A stretch of DNA of 64,000 bases from CAVRUZ01 sp963724495. GTDB taxonomy: Bacteria > Actinomycetota > Actinomycetes > Propionibacteriales > DAIQRJ01. The translations under genes were made by a program, and so were the position numbers. The notes under the pieces were generated by a model, which worked only from the letters and a program-made list of their open reading frames with translations, did not search any database and was not told where the DNA came from. The stretch is taken from assembly GCA_963724495.1 (NCBI GenBank), contig CAVRUZ010000011.1:57339-121338 (forward strand), read 5' to 3'. Below are positions 38,496 through 48,059 of this stretch, in pieces. Position 1 is the first letter of the stretch. Each line of letters opens with the position of its first letter.

Positions 38496-40005
38496 ATGGG
38501 CACTGCGATCCGCAGCCGCCGGTGGCTGCGGACCGTAGTCCCGATCGTGGCCGCCCTCGCGCTCGTCATCCCACTCGCCTGGTACTGGGTCCAGAGCCTC
38601 ACGCCAGGTCGCTTCTCCGTGATGTCCATGGGCTACCCCGACCCCGGCGGGCGGTTCCGGCCTCGCGGCGACCGGAGGCCACACCGGCCACAACCCGACC
38701 AACGACGTGGTCAAACCTCGGAGCGTGACCGACTTCATCGCCGACCCAGAGCGGACCGGCCGACGTTCGCGTCGACCTGGTCACCCGTGAGCAGAAGCTG
38801 ACGATCGGCAATCAGACGGTTCCCGGCTACACGGTCAACGGCACGACTCCCGGACCGGAGATCCGCGCGACCGTCGGCCAACTCGTGGAGGTACACCTCA
38901 CCAACGAGTCCGTGCGGGCTGGCGTGGCCCTGCACTGGCACGGCGTCGACGTCCCGAATGCGATGGACGGCGTGGCCGGCGTGACCCAGGACCGGGTGCC
39001 GGTCGGTGGGACGTTCACCTACCGCTTCGTGGTCGACCGGGTGGGCACCTACTGGTACCACTCGCACCAGGTCGCGGACGTGCAGGTGTCGGGTGGCCTT
39101 CTCGGAGCGCTGGTCGTGTTGCCGAAGACGAACAAGCCCGCCAGCGAAGTGACTGCCACCGCCCACACCTACGGCGGCGTCCGGACGATCAACGGGCAGC
39201 CGGGCGACCTGCGGGTCGACGCGCAGCCAGGGCAGCCGGTACGGGTCCGGGTCATCAACACCGACAACGCCCCGATGCAGGTCTGGACCGACACGCCGTA
39301 CCGGGTCGTCGCCATCGACGGGACAGACGTGCAGGGCCCGACCACGATCGAGCAGCAGCGGGTCGCACTGACTGGCGGCGCGAGGGTCGACCTCGAGGTG
39401 ACCCCGCCGGCCGGCGGGACGGCGGTTCGGATCCAGCTCTCGAAGGGCACCGCCGTGGTGGTCGGTCCACCAGCGGCGGCTGAACCGGCCGAACCCCCAC
39501 AGCCCACGGTCGAGTTCGACCCGTTGACCTACGGCCGCGCGGCGCCGATCGGGTTCGACCCGAACAAGGCGGATCGCGTCTTCGAGTACTCCACCGGCCG
39601 GCGACCGGGCTTCGTCGCGGGGATAAGCCAGGACTGTTCTGGTCGATCAACGGGCACCTCTATCCCAACGTCCCCATGTTCGTCGTGCGCGAGGGTGACG
39701 TCGCCCGCATGCGGATCGAGAACCACAGCGGCGACGTCCACCCGATGCACCTGCACGGCCACCGCGCCGTCGTCCTGTCCCGCAACGGAGTGCCCTCGAC
39801 CGGCAGTCCCTGGTGGTTCGACTCGCTCAACGTGCGTGATGGCGAGACATTCGAGATTGCTTTCGTCGCCGACAACCCCGGGATCTGGATGGACCACTGC
39901 CACAACCTGCAACACGCTGCTGTGGGCATGGTCGCGCACCTGATGTACGAGGGGGTGGACACGCCCTTCCGGCTGGGCAAGGACAGCGGCAACGAGCCGG
40001 AGTGA
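38496..40005 (+). CDS. Multicopper oxidase, membrane-anchored, frameshifted
   Basis: About 500 residues. It has an N-terminal membrane anchor (RTVVPIVAALALVIPLAWYW) and a cupredoxin fold with all four copper-ligand motifs: HWHG, YWYHSH, HPMHLHGH and HCHNLQHAAVGM (axial Met). It would oxidise phenols, metals or copper(I) outside the membrane. The frame changes near 38645-38750 and again near 39635; both halves are otherwise intact, so the gene is probably functional. The preceding small membrane protein is likely in the same operon. Laccase-like or CueO-like roles are both possible. Confidence 0.85.
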
Positions 40006-40096
40006 CGGTCAGCAAGCCGCAACCGGTTGGCTATGCCCGGTCACCCTCCGACATCGACGCGCAGCAGCGCGTTGCGGCCACGACCACCCTGTTGGG

Positions 40097-40102
40097 TAGA
40101 GT
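40097..40102 (+). promoter_or_regulatory. Likely -10 element (TAGAGT) of tRNA-Gly
   Basis: TAGAGT ends 7 nt before the tRNA. A TTGCGG at 40072-40077 could be the -35, with a long 19-bp spacer. Confidence 0.4.
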
Positions 40103-40109
40103 CCTCTCT

Positions 40110-40180
40110 GCGGGTGTAGCTCAATGGCAGAGTTCCAGCCTTCCAAGCTGGCCATGCGGGTTCGATTCCCGTCACCCGCT
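40110..40180 (+). tRNA. tRNA-Gly (anticodon TCC)
   Basis: Complete 71-nt cloverleaf: acceptor GCGGGTG/CACCCGC, T-arm GGTTCGATTCC, and anticodon stem CCAGC/GCTGG around CTTCCAA, giving anticodon TCC. CCA follows at 40181-40183. It is the integration site of the adjoining island. Confidence 0.95.
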
Positions 40181-40201
40181 CCACCGCATCACCGCAGGTC
40201 A
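40141..40201 (+). repeat. attL: tRNA-Gly 3' end, left copy of 61-bp direct repeat
   Basis: From the anticodon loop through the 3' end of tRNA-Gly and 20 nt beyond. It is repeated at 58790-58850 with 6 mismatches in 61. The intact tRNA on this side marks it as the original attachment site. Confidence 0.75.
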
Positions 40202-40263
40202 AAGCACGTATGCCGCGCCACGCGCATTGCCAAGCCGAGTGCCAGAGCATGTCGTCGTGCCCA

Positions 40264-40494
40264 CTACGTGCCCAAAACTCGTCGAATCATGGTGTCCAAC
40301 GACTCGGCGATTGCACGATCGCGGTCGGCGGTTCGGTGTTGGTAGATCAGTGCCGCCCGCATGCTGGAGTGACCAAGGCGGCCCATCAGCTCTCGGGTAC
40401 TCGCCCCAGTCGCAGCTGCAAAGTGGGAGCCCGTGTGCCGGGGATCGTGAAAGTGCACCTTCCACCTGATCCGATCCGACGTAGTCGGCGGCAA
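40264..40494 (-). pseudogene. Tyrosine recombinase (integrase), C-terminal remnant
   Basis: The minus strand encodes the end of a phage-type integrase: VHFHDPRHTGSHFAAATGAS (the H-x-x-R box), LMGRLGHSSMRAALIYQHRT (the box holding the second His and the catalytic Tyr) and AESLDTMIRRVLGT. Everything before is missing; upstream sequence belongs to another gene fragment. Its location next to the tRNA 3' end is typical of the integrase of a tRNA-targeting element. It is not functional. Confidence 0.8.
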
Positions 40495-40540
40495 GCGCAA
40501 GGCCCGGGCCACGGCCCTCCGCGGCGATATCGACGGGTGG

Positions 40541-40813
40541 TTAGCCGGTGCGCACGTGAGGCCGCAACTGACGCAGTAGCGCCGCCTCACGCTCGGGCGC
40601 GAGCCCTATCTCCGCCGATCGATCTTGGCCGTCGATCTCATCACCGGTCTGCATCCAGGCCCAGGTGTCTCGCACTGTGTCTCCGACTGGCCGCGCGGTA
40701 AGGCCGGCCGCAACAGCGCGGGACGAGTCAACTGCCCATACCCCGGGCATCGTCCGCCACAGCGGGACCTCTGACCACTGGCGTGCCGCTGCGGTGATCA
40801 AGTCCTGGTCCAA
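40541..40813 (-). pseudogene. NAD-dependent epimerase/reductase, C-terminal fragment
   Basis: About 90 residues (ITAAARQWSEVPLWRTMPG, then DSSRAVAAGLTARPVGDTVRDTWAWM and APEREAALLRQLR) that match the last part of extended SDR epimerase/reductase proteins. The NAD-binding N-terminal half is absent. A broken gene left by rearrangement beside the integrase remnant. Confidence 0.6.
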
Positions 40814-41141
40814 GGGCCACCCCCTGTGCTTCTGCTAGCTCCGCCACGTCCGGCTGGTCCCTCAGCCGTGGGGCTTAGCGCCCAGGCCTTCACGCTCTGC
40901 AATTCGAAGTCAGTGTTCGGCGCGAGGCGCTCTGACGGGGGTCGCGGTCGGGGTGGAGCGGCAGTCCGCCGTGTACAAGAACGTCGCGCGCGGCATGCTT
41001 GTTGATCTGCATGGGTTCGTCCGGGTTGCTCCGGTGGATGAGGCGGGCGGACGCGAATGTCGCCCGCCCGCCTCGAGATATTTGCTGCCTTAACAGACTT
41101 AGCGTCGGGACGCGGTGTTGGAGCGACCACGTTGTCCGAAG
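40814..41141. other. No gene seen
   Basis: About 330 bp between gene fragments in the island. No frame shows a domain. Confidence 0.4.
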
Positions 41142-41273
41142 CGATCCATCCGTTTCGATCCACTCCTTGCGAACCTCATCGCTGACCTGTGCCGGCTCGA
41201 TAACAGTCTCGGTGTTCAGCTTGTCCAGCTCGACGGGGAGGGCCTCCTTCTCTCGTTCACACCGGTACGTCGG
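41142..41273 (-). pseudogene. DUF2382 domain, C-terminal fragment
   Basis: The segment KEALPVELDKLNTETVIEP to VSDEVRKEWIETDG matches the end of DUF2382, a stress-linked domain usually fused to a PRC barrel. The N-terminal part of such a protein is found at 51.1-51.6 kb on the same strand, so the two could be halves of one gene split by rearrangement. Confidence 0.5.
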
Positions 41274-41361
41274 CCCCGTGGTGGTGGGGGCGGTCGTTGG
41301 CGTAAGGCGGCGAGGTGGCGCGCGGCGTCCGCGGCGGTCCGGCAACCTGTGTTCGGATCTG

Positions 41362-41859
41362 CTACGACGTGGCGTTCTCCTTGGCGTCGTCGTCGCTGTC
41401 GTGAAGGTGGTTTCGTGAAACTTTGTCCGCTTGGGCGAGAGCCTTCTCGACCTCGGTGACCCACTGCTCGTCGAAGGTCACCACGATGCCCGCGCCGCCA
41501 ACCGGGATACCCCACTCGACGTCCGACTTGAGCTTTCGCTTCGTCACCCGATCAACCACGGTGCCGGCGGCCGCACCGACCCCCGCTCCGACCGCGGCCG
41601 AGGCCAGCAGCGCCGGTGGAAAGATCAAACCGACCAGGGCACCGCCAACGGTCCCGACAATGGCTCCGATGCCGGTCTCGTTCCTAGTGTCCTTGACGTG
41701 GATCTTGCCGTCGCTGTCGCGATTCACCAAGGCCAGCGCCTCGACCTCGATCACGTCGTCGTCGGCCAACTGCTTCAGCGCTTTCCAAGCCTCTTCGGCT
41801 GTGCTTGGGACGCTGAATGCGGCCACATACAGATCCTGCGTTGTGTCGTCGTCACCCAT
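41362..41859 (-). CDS. DUF1269-type glycine-zipper membrane protein
   Basis: A 165-residue protein from ATG 41859 (MGDDDTTQDLYVAAFSVPST). The pattern is a ferredoxin-like N-terminal domain (AEEAWKALKQLADDDVIEVE), a glycine-rich hydrophobic segment (GAIVGTVGGALVGLIFPPAL and GAGVGAAAGTVVD), then a C-terminal domain (GGAGIVVTFDEQWVTEVEKAL). This matches the DUF1269 family, found in actinobacterial stress clusters. A second, less related member lies at 62.0-62.5 kb. Function unknown. Confidence 0.75.
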   Translation of the reverse strand: MGDDDTTQDLYVAAFSVPSTAEEAWKALKQLADDDVIEVEALALVNRDSDGKIHVKDTRNETGIGAIVGTVGGALVGLIFPPALLASAAVGAGVGAAAGTVVDRVTKRKLKSDVEWGIPVGGAGIVVTFDEQWVTEVEKALAQADKVSRNHLHDSDDDAKENATS

Positions 41860-41914
41860 CTGATCTACCTCTCGTTGTCCAGGCGCCGCGATTCGGCGGC
41901 ACTCAAGAGTGTGC

Positions 41915-42050
41915 GCCCCAGTGGCAGGTGCTGCTGCCACCCGGGCCGTTAGGCCAGCCAGCCCGGACCAGACCCAGGGTGGCCATGTGCTGCAACACGA
42001 ACTCCCAAAGCCCTGCGCAACACCACCTCGGCGAAGGTTCCCAGTCCGCG
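41915..42050 (+). repeat. Dispersed repeat B, degenerate copy
   Basis: About 135 bp clearly similar to the reverse complement of 50385-50510, including a short palindrome around GTGGCAG/CTGCCAC. It lies just upstream of the DUF1269 gene. Origin unknown. Confidence 0.5.
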
Positions 42051-42279
42051 TCGCGACCTACACCCAAGTAGACGCCCAGGGCTTGGCAGGATGACGTGAA
42101 CATTTCGGGAACAGAGGGCGCGAAAAGGGCAAACAAGTATAAACCGCCCTAGGTGTCCACCGGCACGGGATCGCCGCTGGACGCAAGACCCGCCCCGTTC
42201 ACCCAGAGTTCACTTGGTTCCCACCCTTTGCGAGGTATGCCGTCTTGCGTGCATTTGGTAATTGACGGACCGTGGCGGG

Positions 42280-42471
42280 ATGACTCCTGACGAGGAAGAA
42301 CGTGCCCTACGGATCGTGGCCGAGCGCGTACGGGAACGTCACCCCACGGTCAACCAGGACGAGATCGTGCACCGTGTACACGTCCATGCTGAGGAGTTCC
42401 ACGGCAGGCCAATCCGCGACTTCGTCCCGCTACTCGTGGAAAGGCAAGTCCTCGCCGACCTGCGCGCCTGA
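42280..42471 (+). CDS. Three-helix bundle dimerisation domain protein (DUF3562-like)
   Basis: A 63-residue protein, MTPDEEERALRIVAERVRER, then HPTVNQDEIVHRVHVHAEEF and GRPIRDFVPLLVERQVLADL. The pattern R-x-x-P-x-V ... E-x-x-V-x-x-x-H-x-x-F ... R-D-F-V-P-x-L-V-E-R fits the small three-helix bundle family that occurs widely in actinobacterial stress and mobile regions. A TTG start at 42262 is also possible. Role unknown; it may dimerise with a partner. Confidence 0.7.
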   Translation: MTPDEEERALRIVAERVRERHPTVNQDEIVHRVHVHAEEFHGRPIRDFVPLLVERQVLADLRA

Positions 42472-42570
42472 CATAGACTCGGTCCCTCCGCAACAGCCCG
42501 CGTGAGCACGCGTGCACTCAGTGACACTCGCGCAACAGGTCCTCATCCATGCCGATAGCCGTGCCCGGCT

Positions 42571-42900
42571 CAGCCGAGCACACGCTCGGGATCTAGGTAC
42601 CGATCGGCCGTAGTCCGGTCGGGTGCCTCGACGTCGTCGACCCGCGAGCGGTCGGCCGGCGTCAGCCCGAACCGGGATTCGAGCCTGGAGCTCGTCGTTC
42701 ACCAGGCGCAACGACGACCACAACCCGTTGCGTTCGGCGTCACCGGAGAGGGCACCCGTCACGGTTGACCCCCTCATGGCGCGAGGCGCGCGCAACGCAT
42801 CGGACGTGCTCGAGCAGTAGCGACCGAACGCGTCACGGCTCCACGCGTCCACGACGTCTCTAGCGGCAGCCGAGAGCCCCCGAGGCGGCTCCACCGGCAC
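42571..42900 (-). pseudogene. Phage terminase small-subunit (P27-like) remnant
   Basis: The minus strand reads PPRGLSAAARDVVDAWSRDA, then FGRYCSSTSDALRAPRAMRG and ERNGLWSSLRLVNDELQ, and after one frameshift near 42690 LESRFGLTPADRSRVDDVE to the stop at 42571. The helix with R-Y-C and the end L-x-x-x-F-G-L-T-P-x-x-R are characteristic of P27-type small terminases. Short and without a proper start; no large terminase or capsid genes are near. A prophage trace within the island. Confidence 0.5.
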
Positions 42901-43169
42901 CGCGGCTGCCCACCAGACCACGAGCAACCTCAGGCCTCCCTGACAGCGCACGCAACCCGACGAGGTTGCGGAGAGCGGGACCACGAGAGGCCATACCCAC
43001 AACGGCATCCTGGCCCACGAACATCAAGCTCCACAGGATCTAGGTCGCCCCCGAGTTGGGCGATGCGGCCGAGGCGGTCAGGCCGGCTGCGGATGTTGAC
43101 ACAGACCACCTGCCGTAGACATTACGAGCCGGCGAGCGCGGGTACACCTCGACCTTGCCTGGGCCCAGG

Positions 43170-43306
43170 CTCAGACGTGTGCGACCTGGGAACGCCAGAT
43201 CATGTGCGACATGGGCTTGATCGCAGGCCTGAGCTGACGTCTCCGTGGGGCGTCGGGACTCGGGGAGGCCGGGATTGGCTCTGGTCGTGTTGTCAGTTGT
43301 CGAGAG
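43170..43306. mobile_element. IS481-type element end, 135-bp remnant
   Basis: Closely matches (in opposite orientation) the right end of the IS at 56.5-58.5 kb: two copies of the TGTGCGAC-type terminal motif, then the first codons of the transposase. Only the end of a previous insertion remains. Confidence 0.7.
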
Positions 43307-43569
43307 CCGGCCCGGCGGGGTTCGCCACGCGGACTCATCCAGAGGCGGCTGAACGTCACAGTGCGCATACAGCAGGACGGTGGGCGCCGCTGATGGATAT
43401 CGGTGAAGCCACGCTCGGAGGACTTGTCAAGAAGCCACTGGGGGCGGCGGCGCACTCCTCGAGAGGATTTGGCAGGGTCAGCAACCGACTGGATGGCGAT
43501 GATTTCGGCGAGCTCGGCTCGCCTTGCGGTATCCGGGCCGGCGATGCGCTTTCGCAGCTCGATGACCGG

Positions 43570-44019
43570 TTACCCGCCTGCTACCGGGGCCGTCTTGAGT
43601 TTCCAGACCATCTGTTGGAATCTGGGGAGCTGGTCGGGGCAGTAGATCTGGATTACGGCCAGCTGTCCCTTGAAAACTTTGCTGTCGGCGATGACCGGAC
43701 GGATCCCAGGTCCAGCGGCCCCGTTGGTGAGTTGGCCGAACAAGATCGACTTGCGCAGCGCACTTGAGGGGTCTTGGCAGAGCGCTCCCCCGTCATCTCC
43801 GAGCACGCCGACAATCTGCTCCTGCGATGGCACGGCGCCCACACCAGCCCTTTGCAGCGCGGCGATCAGCTGGTTCGCCTTGTCCTGAGCCTCTTGGTTC
43901 GACGCTGCCTTGCGGTAGGAGACAAGGCAAATGATCAGGAGCAGGACCAGAGCACAGGCAATGATCGCATGCATGACCCTGCGATCCTGCGGGGTCGAGG
44001 TCTCCTGCACAGTGCTCAT
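43570..44019 (-). CDS. Single-pass membrane protein coupled to the permease
   Basis: A 149-residue protein from ATG 44019, overlapping the permease stop by 4 nt (ATGA). It has one membrane helix (AIIACALVLLLIICLVSYR), then an outside or cytoplasmic domain with a helix (QEAQDKANQLIAALQRAGV) and two cysteines (GALCQDPSS, IQIYCPDQL). Translational coupling to an amino-acid permease suggests an accessory subunit, but no family is recognised. Confidence 0.7.
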   Translation of the reverse strand: MSTVQETSTPQDRRVMHAIIACALVLLLIICLVSYRKAASNQEAQDKANQLIAALQRAGVGAVPSQEQIVGVLGDDGGALCQDPSSALRKSILFGQLTNGAAGPGIRPVIADSKVFKGQLAVIQIYCPDQLPRFQQMVWKLKTAPVAGG

Positions 44020-45473
44020 GACGGGCTCATCTCCGTCGGTTCCGGCTGCTTCCACGACGGCTTGCGGAGCCTGTAGAACAGGAACGGCACAAGGAGTCCA
44101 AGTCCAAGCGCGCCGCCCCCCACAATGGCCAGGTACACACCGCCGCTACCGGCCTCGAACTGCGAGGGTGGGATGAAGCCGATCAGCAGCGCCGCCAACG
44201 ATGCCGCGAACCCGACCCCGCAGAGAGCACCGAGCATGGGGGCCCGGTATCCACGCGCATGGTCGGGTTCTTTGCGACGTAGCCGAACAGCTGCCACGAA
44301 CATCAGCAGGTACATGATCAGATAAACCTGGGTGGTGATCACCGAGAAGATCCAGTACGCGCTCGAGACGGTCGGAATGAGGGCGTAACCCAATCCGATG
44401 AGAGTCGTGATCACACCTTGGGTGACCAGGATGTTCTGCTGAACCCCGTTCTTGTTCAGCTTCTGCAGGAAGGGCGGGAGGTATCCCTCCTGCCGGGAGA
44501 TGAGCAGCAAGCCTTTTGACGGGCCCGCCAGCCAGGTCAACATTCCGCCCAGCGAGGCGGTCACGATCATGATGCCGAAGATCGGGGTCAGCCATTGAAT
44601 ACCGAAGTTCGCGAAGATCGCCTCGAAGGCTTGCATGATCCCGGCGGTGAGCGAGAGCTGCTCGGCGGGCACTATCCAGCTGATCGCCAGCGCGGGCAGG
44701 ATGAAGATCAACAGCACCAGCCCCGAGGCGAGGAAGATCGTCTTAGGGAACTCCTTACTGGGACGGCGCAGCGATGAGACATGGACCGCGTTCATCTCCA
44801 TGCCCGAATACGATAAGAAGTTGTTCACAATGAGCACCAGACTCGCGAGCCCGGCCCATGCCGGCAACAAGTTGCTCGCAGTCATCGGCGCGGCAGACGG
44901 GTTCCCCTGGCCGAGGAACACAACCCCAAGGATGACCAGCACCACACCAGGGATGAGAGTCCCAATGATCAAACCACCACTGGCCAGGCCGGCGATGCCC
45001 TTGGTCCCTCGCGCGGAGACCCACACCCCGCTCCAGTACACGACCACGATAACGATCGCGGTCCACACACCATTGGAGGCAAGCTCAGGGTTGATCACGT
45101 AGGCCAGGGTGCTCGCCACGAACCCAAGCAACGTCGGGTAGTAAAAGATGGTCATCGCGAACTGGCACCAGACAGCCAAGAACCCCATCGGCTTGGAGAT
45201 TCCGCGAGCCACCCAGTTGTACACGCCGCCCTCATAGCCGGAAGCCAGCTCTGCCGACACCAAGGATGTCGGAAGCAGAAACACAATGGCCGGGACGAGG
45301 TACAAGAAGATGCAGGCCAGTCCGTAGACAGCCATCGTCGGCGACGGCCGCAGACTCGCCACTGACGAGGTGGTCATCAAGGCCAGAGCCACCCAAGAGA
45401 TATAATTCACCACTTGCCGACGAGCCACAGTCCTTTCAGCCGCCCCCTCCGCCGGAACGTCCATAGCCGTCAT
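44016..45473 (-). CDS. APC-family amino acid permease/antiporter
   Basis: About 485 residues from ATG 45473 (MTAMDVPAEGAAERTVARRQ), twelve membrane helices. Family features are VNYISWVALALMTTSSVASL in helix 1, SAELASGYEGGVYNWVARGI in helix 3 and the cytoplasmic region KEFPKTIFLASG. It is most like the glutamate/GABA or basic amino-acid antiporter branch; substrate not determinable. Start choice: a frame to 45533 exists but has no ribosome-binding site that I see. Divergent from a second APC permease at 45712. Confidence 0.85.
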   Translation of the reverse strand: MTAMDVPAEGAAERTVARRQVVNYISWVALALMTTSSVASLRPSPTMAVYGLACIFLYLVPAIVFLLPTSLVSAELASGYEGGVYNWVARGISKPMGFLAVWCQFAMTIFYYPTLLGFVASTLAYVINPELASNGVWTAIVIVVVYWSGVWVSARGTKGIAGLASGGLIIGTLIPGVVLVILGVVFLGQGNPSAAPMTASNLLPAWAGLASLVLIVNNFLSYSGMEMNAVHVSSLRRPSKEFPKTIFLASGLVLLIFILPALAISWIVPAEQLSLTAGIMQAFEAIFANFGIQWLTPIFGIMIVTASLGGMLTWLAGPSKGLLLISRQEGYLPPFLQKLNKNGVQQNILVTQGVITTLIGLGYALIPTVSSAYWIFSVITTQVYLIMYLLMFVAAVRLRRKEPDHARGYRAPMLGALCGVGFAASLAALLIGFIPPSQFEAGSGGVYLAIVGGGALGLGLLVPFLFYRLRKPSWKQPEPTEMSPS

Positions 45474-45711
45474 GAGACCCCACCCTCCACGGAATGCATA
45501 CATAGTCGTCACCCGAAAGGTTCTCTTCGACAACTGTATGCCACGTTGGACACGGCGTCACCTCATCCGCCTCTACTATTTCAACCGTGCGCCGTGGAAG
45601 GCCCAGGACCAATCGCCCTAAAAGCGGAGTCCGCGACGCTAACGCCGCCGTGCGTCGAGCGCGAGACCCTACAGTGCGAGACTGTCGGTCTGGCGTCGAA
45701 AGGAGTGCGAC
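45474..45711. promoter_or_regulatory. Divergent promoter region of two permease genes
   Basis: 238 bp between the two divergent APC genes; lower GC than the core. A ribosome-binding site (AAAGGAG) is at the right end before ATG 45712. No operator with clear symmetry found. Confidence 0.4.
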
Positions 45712-47046
45712 ATGAGTGACGCTACTGACACCAACAGCACTCCAACTGGTGCAGGGGACAGTCGCAAGGCTGCCATGACCGTGAGGGGTGCGGTCTTCAT
45801 GGGTGTCGGTTCCATGGTCGGAGCTGGCATCTTCGCCCTTCTCGGTGAAGCCGGAGCGATTGCCGGCGCGGCGGTGTGGCTGTCGTTCCTTATCGCCGGC
45901 ATCATCGCAATGTTTCAGGGATACGCCATCGCAAAGCTCGGCGCGCGGTATCCCTCCTCCGGTGGCATCGTCACCTTCCTTCTGCAAGGTTTCGGAAAGG
46001 GCCACATCACGGCGGTCACATCCTGGCTGCTGTACTTCGCAGCGTTGATCGTCACCGCAATGGTGTCGGTCTCGTTCGGCAACTACGGCTCCGCGCTATT
46101 CCTTGGCGAGTCCTCATCGCCCGGATGGAGCAAGGTGCTAGCGACGGCGGTGGTGCTCGCTGTCGCCGTAGTCAACATCGCGGGCGCCAGATTAATCGAC
46201 CGGGTCCAGTCGATCATTGTGATCATCCTGCTTGCGGTTTTCGGGATCTTCATGGTGGTGACCCTCACGCAGATCAACCCAGACCTGCTTGCTCCCTCGA
46301 CATATCCGCCGACAGCTGACCTGATATCCAGCGTGGCACTGACCTTCTTCGCCTATCTCGGCTTTGCTGTGATCAGCTTCACCGGTGGCGACCTGCCGGA
46401 TCCGCAACGGAACCTGCCACGTGCGACGTACCTGGCTTTGGGAATTACCACAACCCTGTACGTGCTGATCGCAATCGGAGTGTTCGGGACACTCACCGTC
46501 GAGGAGGTGATCGCCAATGGTGACACGGCGCTGGCCCAGGCAGCCAAGCCAGCTCTCGGTGAGGCAGGCTTCGTGATGATGGCAATTGCTGCGCTGCTGG
46601 CGACGTCGTCGTCGGTAAACGCCAACATCTACGCCGCGACAGGATCCACGGCGAAGCTAGCGGAATCGCAGATGTTTCCCCCCGTCTTCGGCCAGCTCAC
46701 CAGGGTCGGTGGAACCCGCGGCCTGATGATCTCGGTCATCGTCGTGCTGCTCCTGGCAATCTTCGTCGACCTCACCGCCATCGCCTCGCTCGGTAGCGCT
46801 GTCGCGCTCGCCATCTTCCTCGTCACCACGATCGCCGCCTACCGGCTCAAGGGGGAGACGGGGTCGCGCAGCTCCCTGTTGGTGGCCGGCATGGTGCTGA
46901 CCGTCGTCGTCTTGCTCGTGTTCGGGGTCCAGACCCTGCGAACTGAGCCGGCGACGTTCCTGGCCATCATCGGCATCCTTGTCCTGGCTATCGTCCTGGA
47001 TCTCACCTGGAGCCGCATTCGTGCGCGGCGGTGCGCAGCCACCTGA
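45712..47046 (+). CDS. APC-family amino acid permease (small, CAT-like)
   Basis: A 444-residue, twelve-helix transporter with AAAGGAG 7 nt upstream of ATG 45712. Helix 1 has the unwound substrate motif MGVGSMVGAGIFALLGEAG (G-S/A-G type); further AKLGARYPSSGGIVTFLLQG and LTFFAYLGFAVISFTGGDLP with the family's cytoplasmic PxRNLPRA. Such proteins carry neutral or basic amino acids or polyamines. Paired divergently with another APC permease in the island, which suggests an acquired amino-acid uptake/exchange function. Confidence 0.88.
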   Translation: MSDATDTNSTPTGAGDSRKAAMTVRGAVFMGVGSMVGAGIFALLGEAGAIAGAAVWLSFLIAGIIAMFQGYAIAKLGARYPSSGGIVTFLLQGFGKGHITAVTSWLLYFAALIVTAMVSVSFGNYGSALFLGESSSPGWSKVLATAVVLAVAVVNIAGARLIDRVQSIIVIILLAVFGIFMVVTLTQINPDLLAPSTYPPTADLISSVALTFFAYLGFAVISFTGGDLPDPQRNLPRATYLALGITTTLYVLIAIGVFGTLTVEEVIANGDTALAQAAKPALGEAGFVMMAIAALLATSSSVNANIYAATGSTAKLAESQMFPPVFGQLTRVGGTRGLMISVIVVLLLAIFVDLTAIASLGSAVALAIFLVTTIAAYRLKGETGSRSSLLVAGMVLTVVVLLVFGVQTLRTEPATFLAIIGILVLAIVLDLTWSRIRARRCAAT

Positions 47047-47398
47047 TTGACACCTCGCCACTCCAGCCCAGATCGAGGCCCGCAGATGCAGCGAGGCACA
47101 ACACCGTCGAGTAAGTCGGAGCGTCCTTGTGCGTACAAGAACGGATACTCGAGCGGCTCGCCTTTGGAGTCGGTCAGCTCACGACCCTCACGCACCTATC
47201 AGGCACTGCGGCGAGGCCTGCGAGTGAAGCGCCCGCAGGCGTCTCCGTATCCATAGAAGCCAGAATCGGCAAGTCACACGTGGCCCGTCAGACAACACGT
47301 GGCCCATCACGCCCGCCCCGGTGTCGGGCTACATCCGATCGGTCGCTGGATGGGGCCACCTATGTGTGTGGAGTACCTGTCCTGCCAGGACTTCGTGG
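47047..47398. other. No gene seen
   Basis: About 350 bp after the permease. Frames carry no recognisable domain; likely decayed sequence. Confidence 0.4.
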
Positions 47399-47560
47399 TC
47401 AGTGGAACTTGTCGAGGAACTCTCGCCGTGTTCCTGTCGAGAAGGCTGAGCATGTGGTGGGAGCGATCGTTTCCGGGGTAGGGGCGGAGGAGAACCAGCC
47501 GCCGTCGATCACCATGTCGGTGCCGGAGCCCCTCGCTTCCGGTAGGTCTTCCAGAGCCGA
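47399..47560 (-). pseudogene. Short-chain dehydrogenase C-terminal remnant
   Basis: About 50 residues on the minus strand including GSGTDMVIDGGWFSSAP, the C-terminal signature of classical short-chain dehydrogenases (x-G-x-D-x-V-I-D-G-G). The catalytic and NAD-binding parts are missing. Confidence 0.35.
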
Positions 47561-47563
47561 TCG

Positions 47564-47910
47564 CTATGCCTGCTGACCTGGTCGAGGGAGCGTGCGAGAG
47601 TGGGCATCATCTCGCGGACCGCGTCTTTGCGGGTGGCGAGCAACCTGGGCAGGAATCCGGCGTCGGTCTAGGCGAGTCCTTACGGCAATCCCGGCAGGCA
47701 ACGAGTCGTACGTGTCCAGCTTCCATGCGTGCTGCTGCCGAACAGAATCGGCTTGGGGTTCTCGCCCGTTTGCCGCTCAAGATCATCCTTCCCATTGTCA
47801 GCCGTGCCACTGTCGTGCCCCTTCACACTGAAACGCCCAGCAGGGTCGGGGGTGACCTCAGCCTTTGAGATAGTCAAGTTGCTGTTCGCACCGACCAGCA
47901 ACGCCCGCAT
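47564..47910 (-). pseudogene. Small-protein family copy 1, frameshifted
   Basis: From ATG 47910 (MRALLVGANSNLTISKAEVT). Towards the C-terminus it reads QTGENPKPILFG and, after frameshifts, TYDSLPAGIAVR ... RKDAVREMMPTLARSLDQ. It is clearly related, in inverted orientation, to the intact gene at 50012-50266. Its N-terminal half is not matched there. Family and function unknown. Confidence 0.5.
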
Positions 47911-48059
47911 CGTGCAGGAGACTCAAATCCGTGCAGACGACAGCCGTGCTTTGGCAACGGTGGGGGTAACAGTGATCGGCTTTGATGCGCCTTGCTTGTC
48001 TCGCCGGTTGGTGATCCGATCAGCTCGGAAGCACTCCTCCTGACAGAAGGTTGATCAAC

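Noticed and set aside
43403..43767. Plus-strand frame opposite the small coupled membrane protein
   Set aside because: The minus-strand gene has a 4-nt overlap with the permease and a clear membrane helix; the plus reading has no domain.
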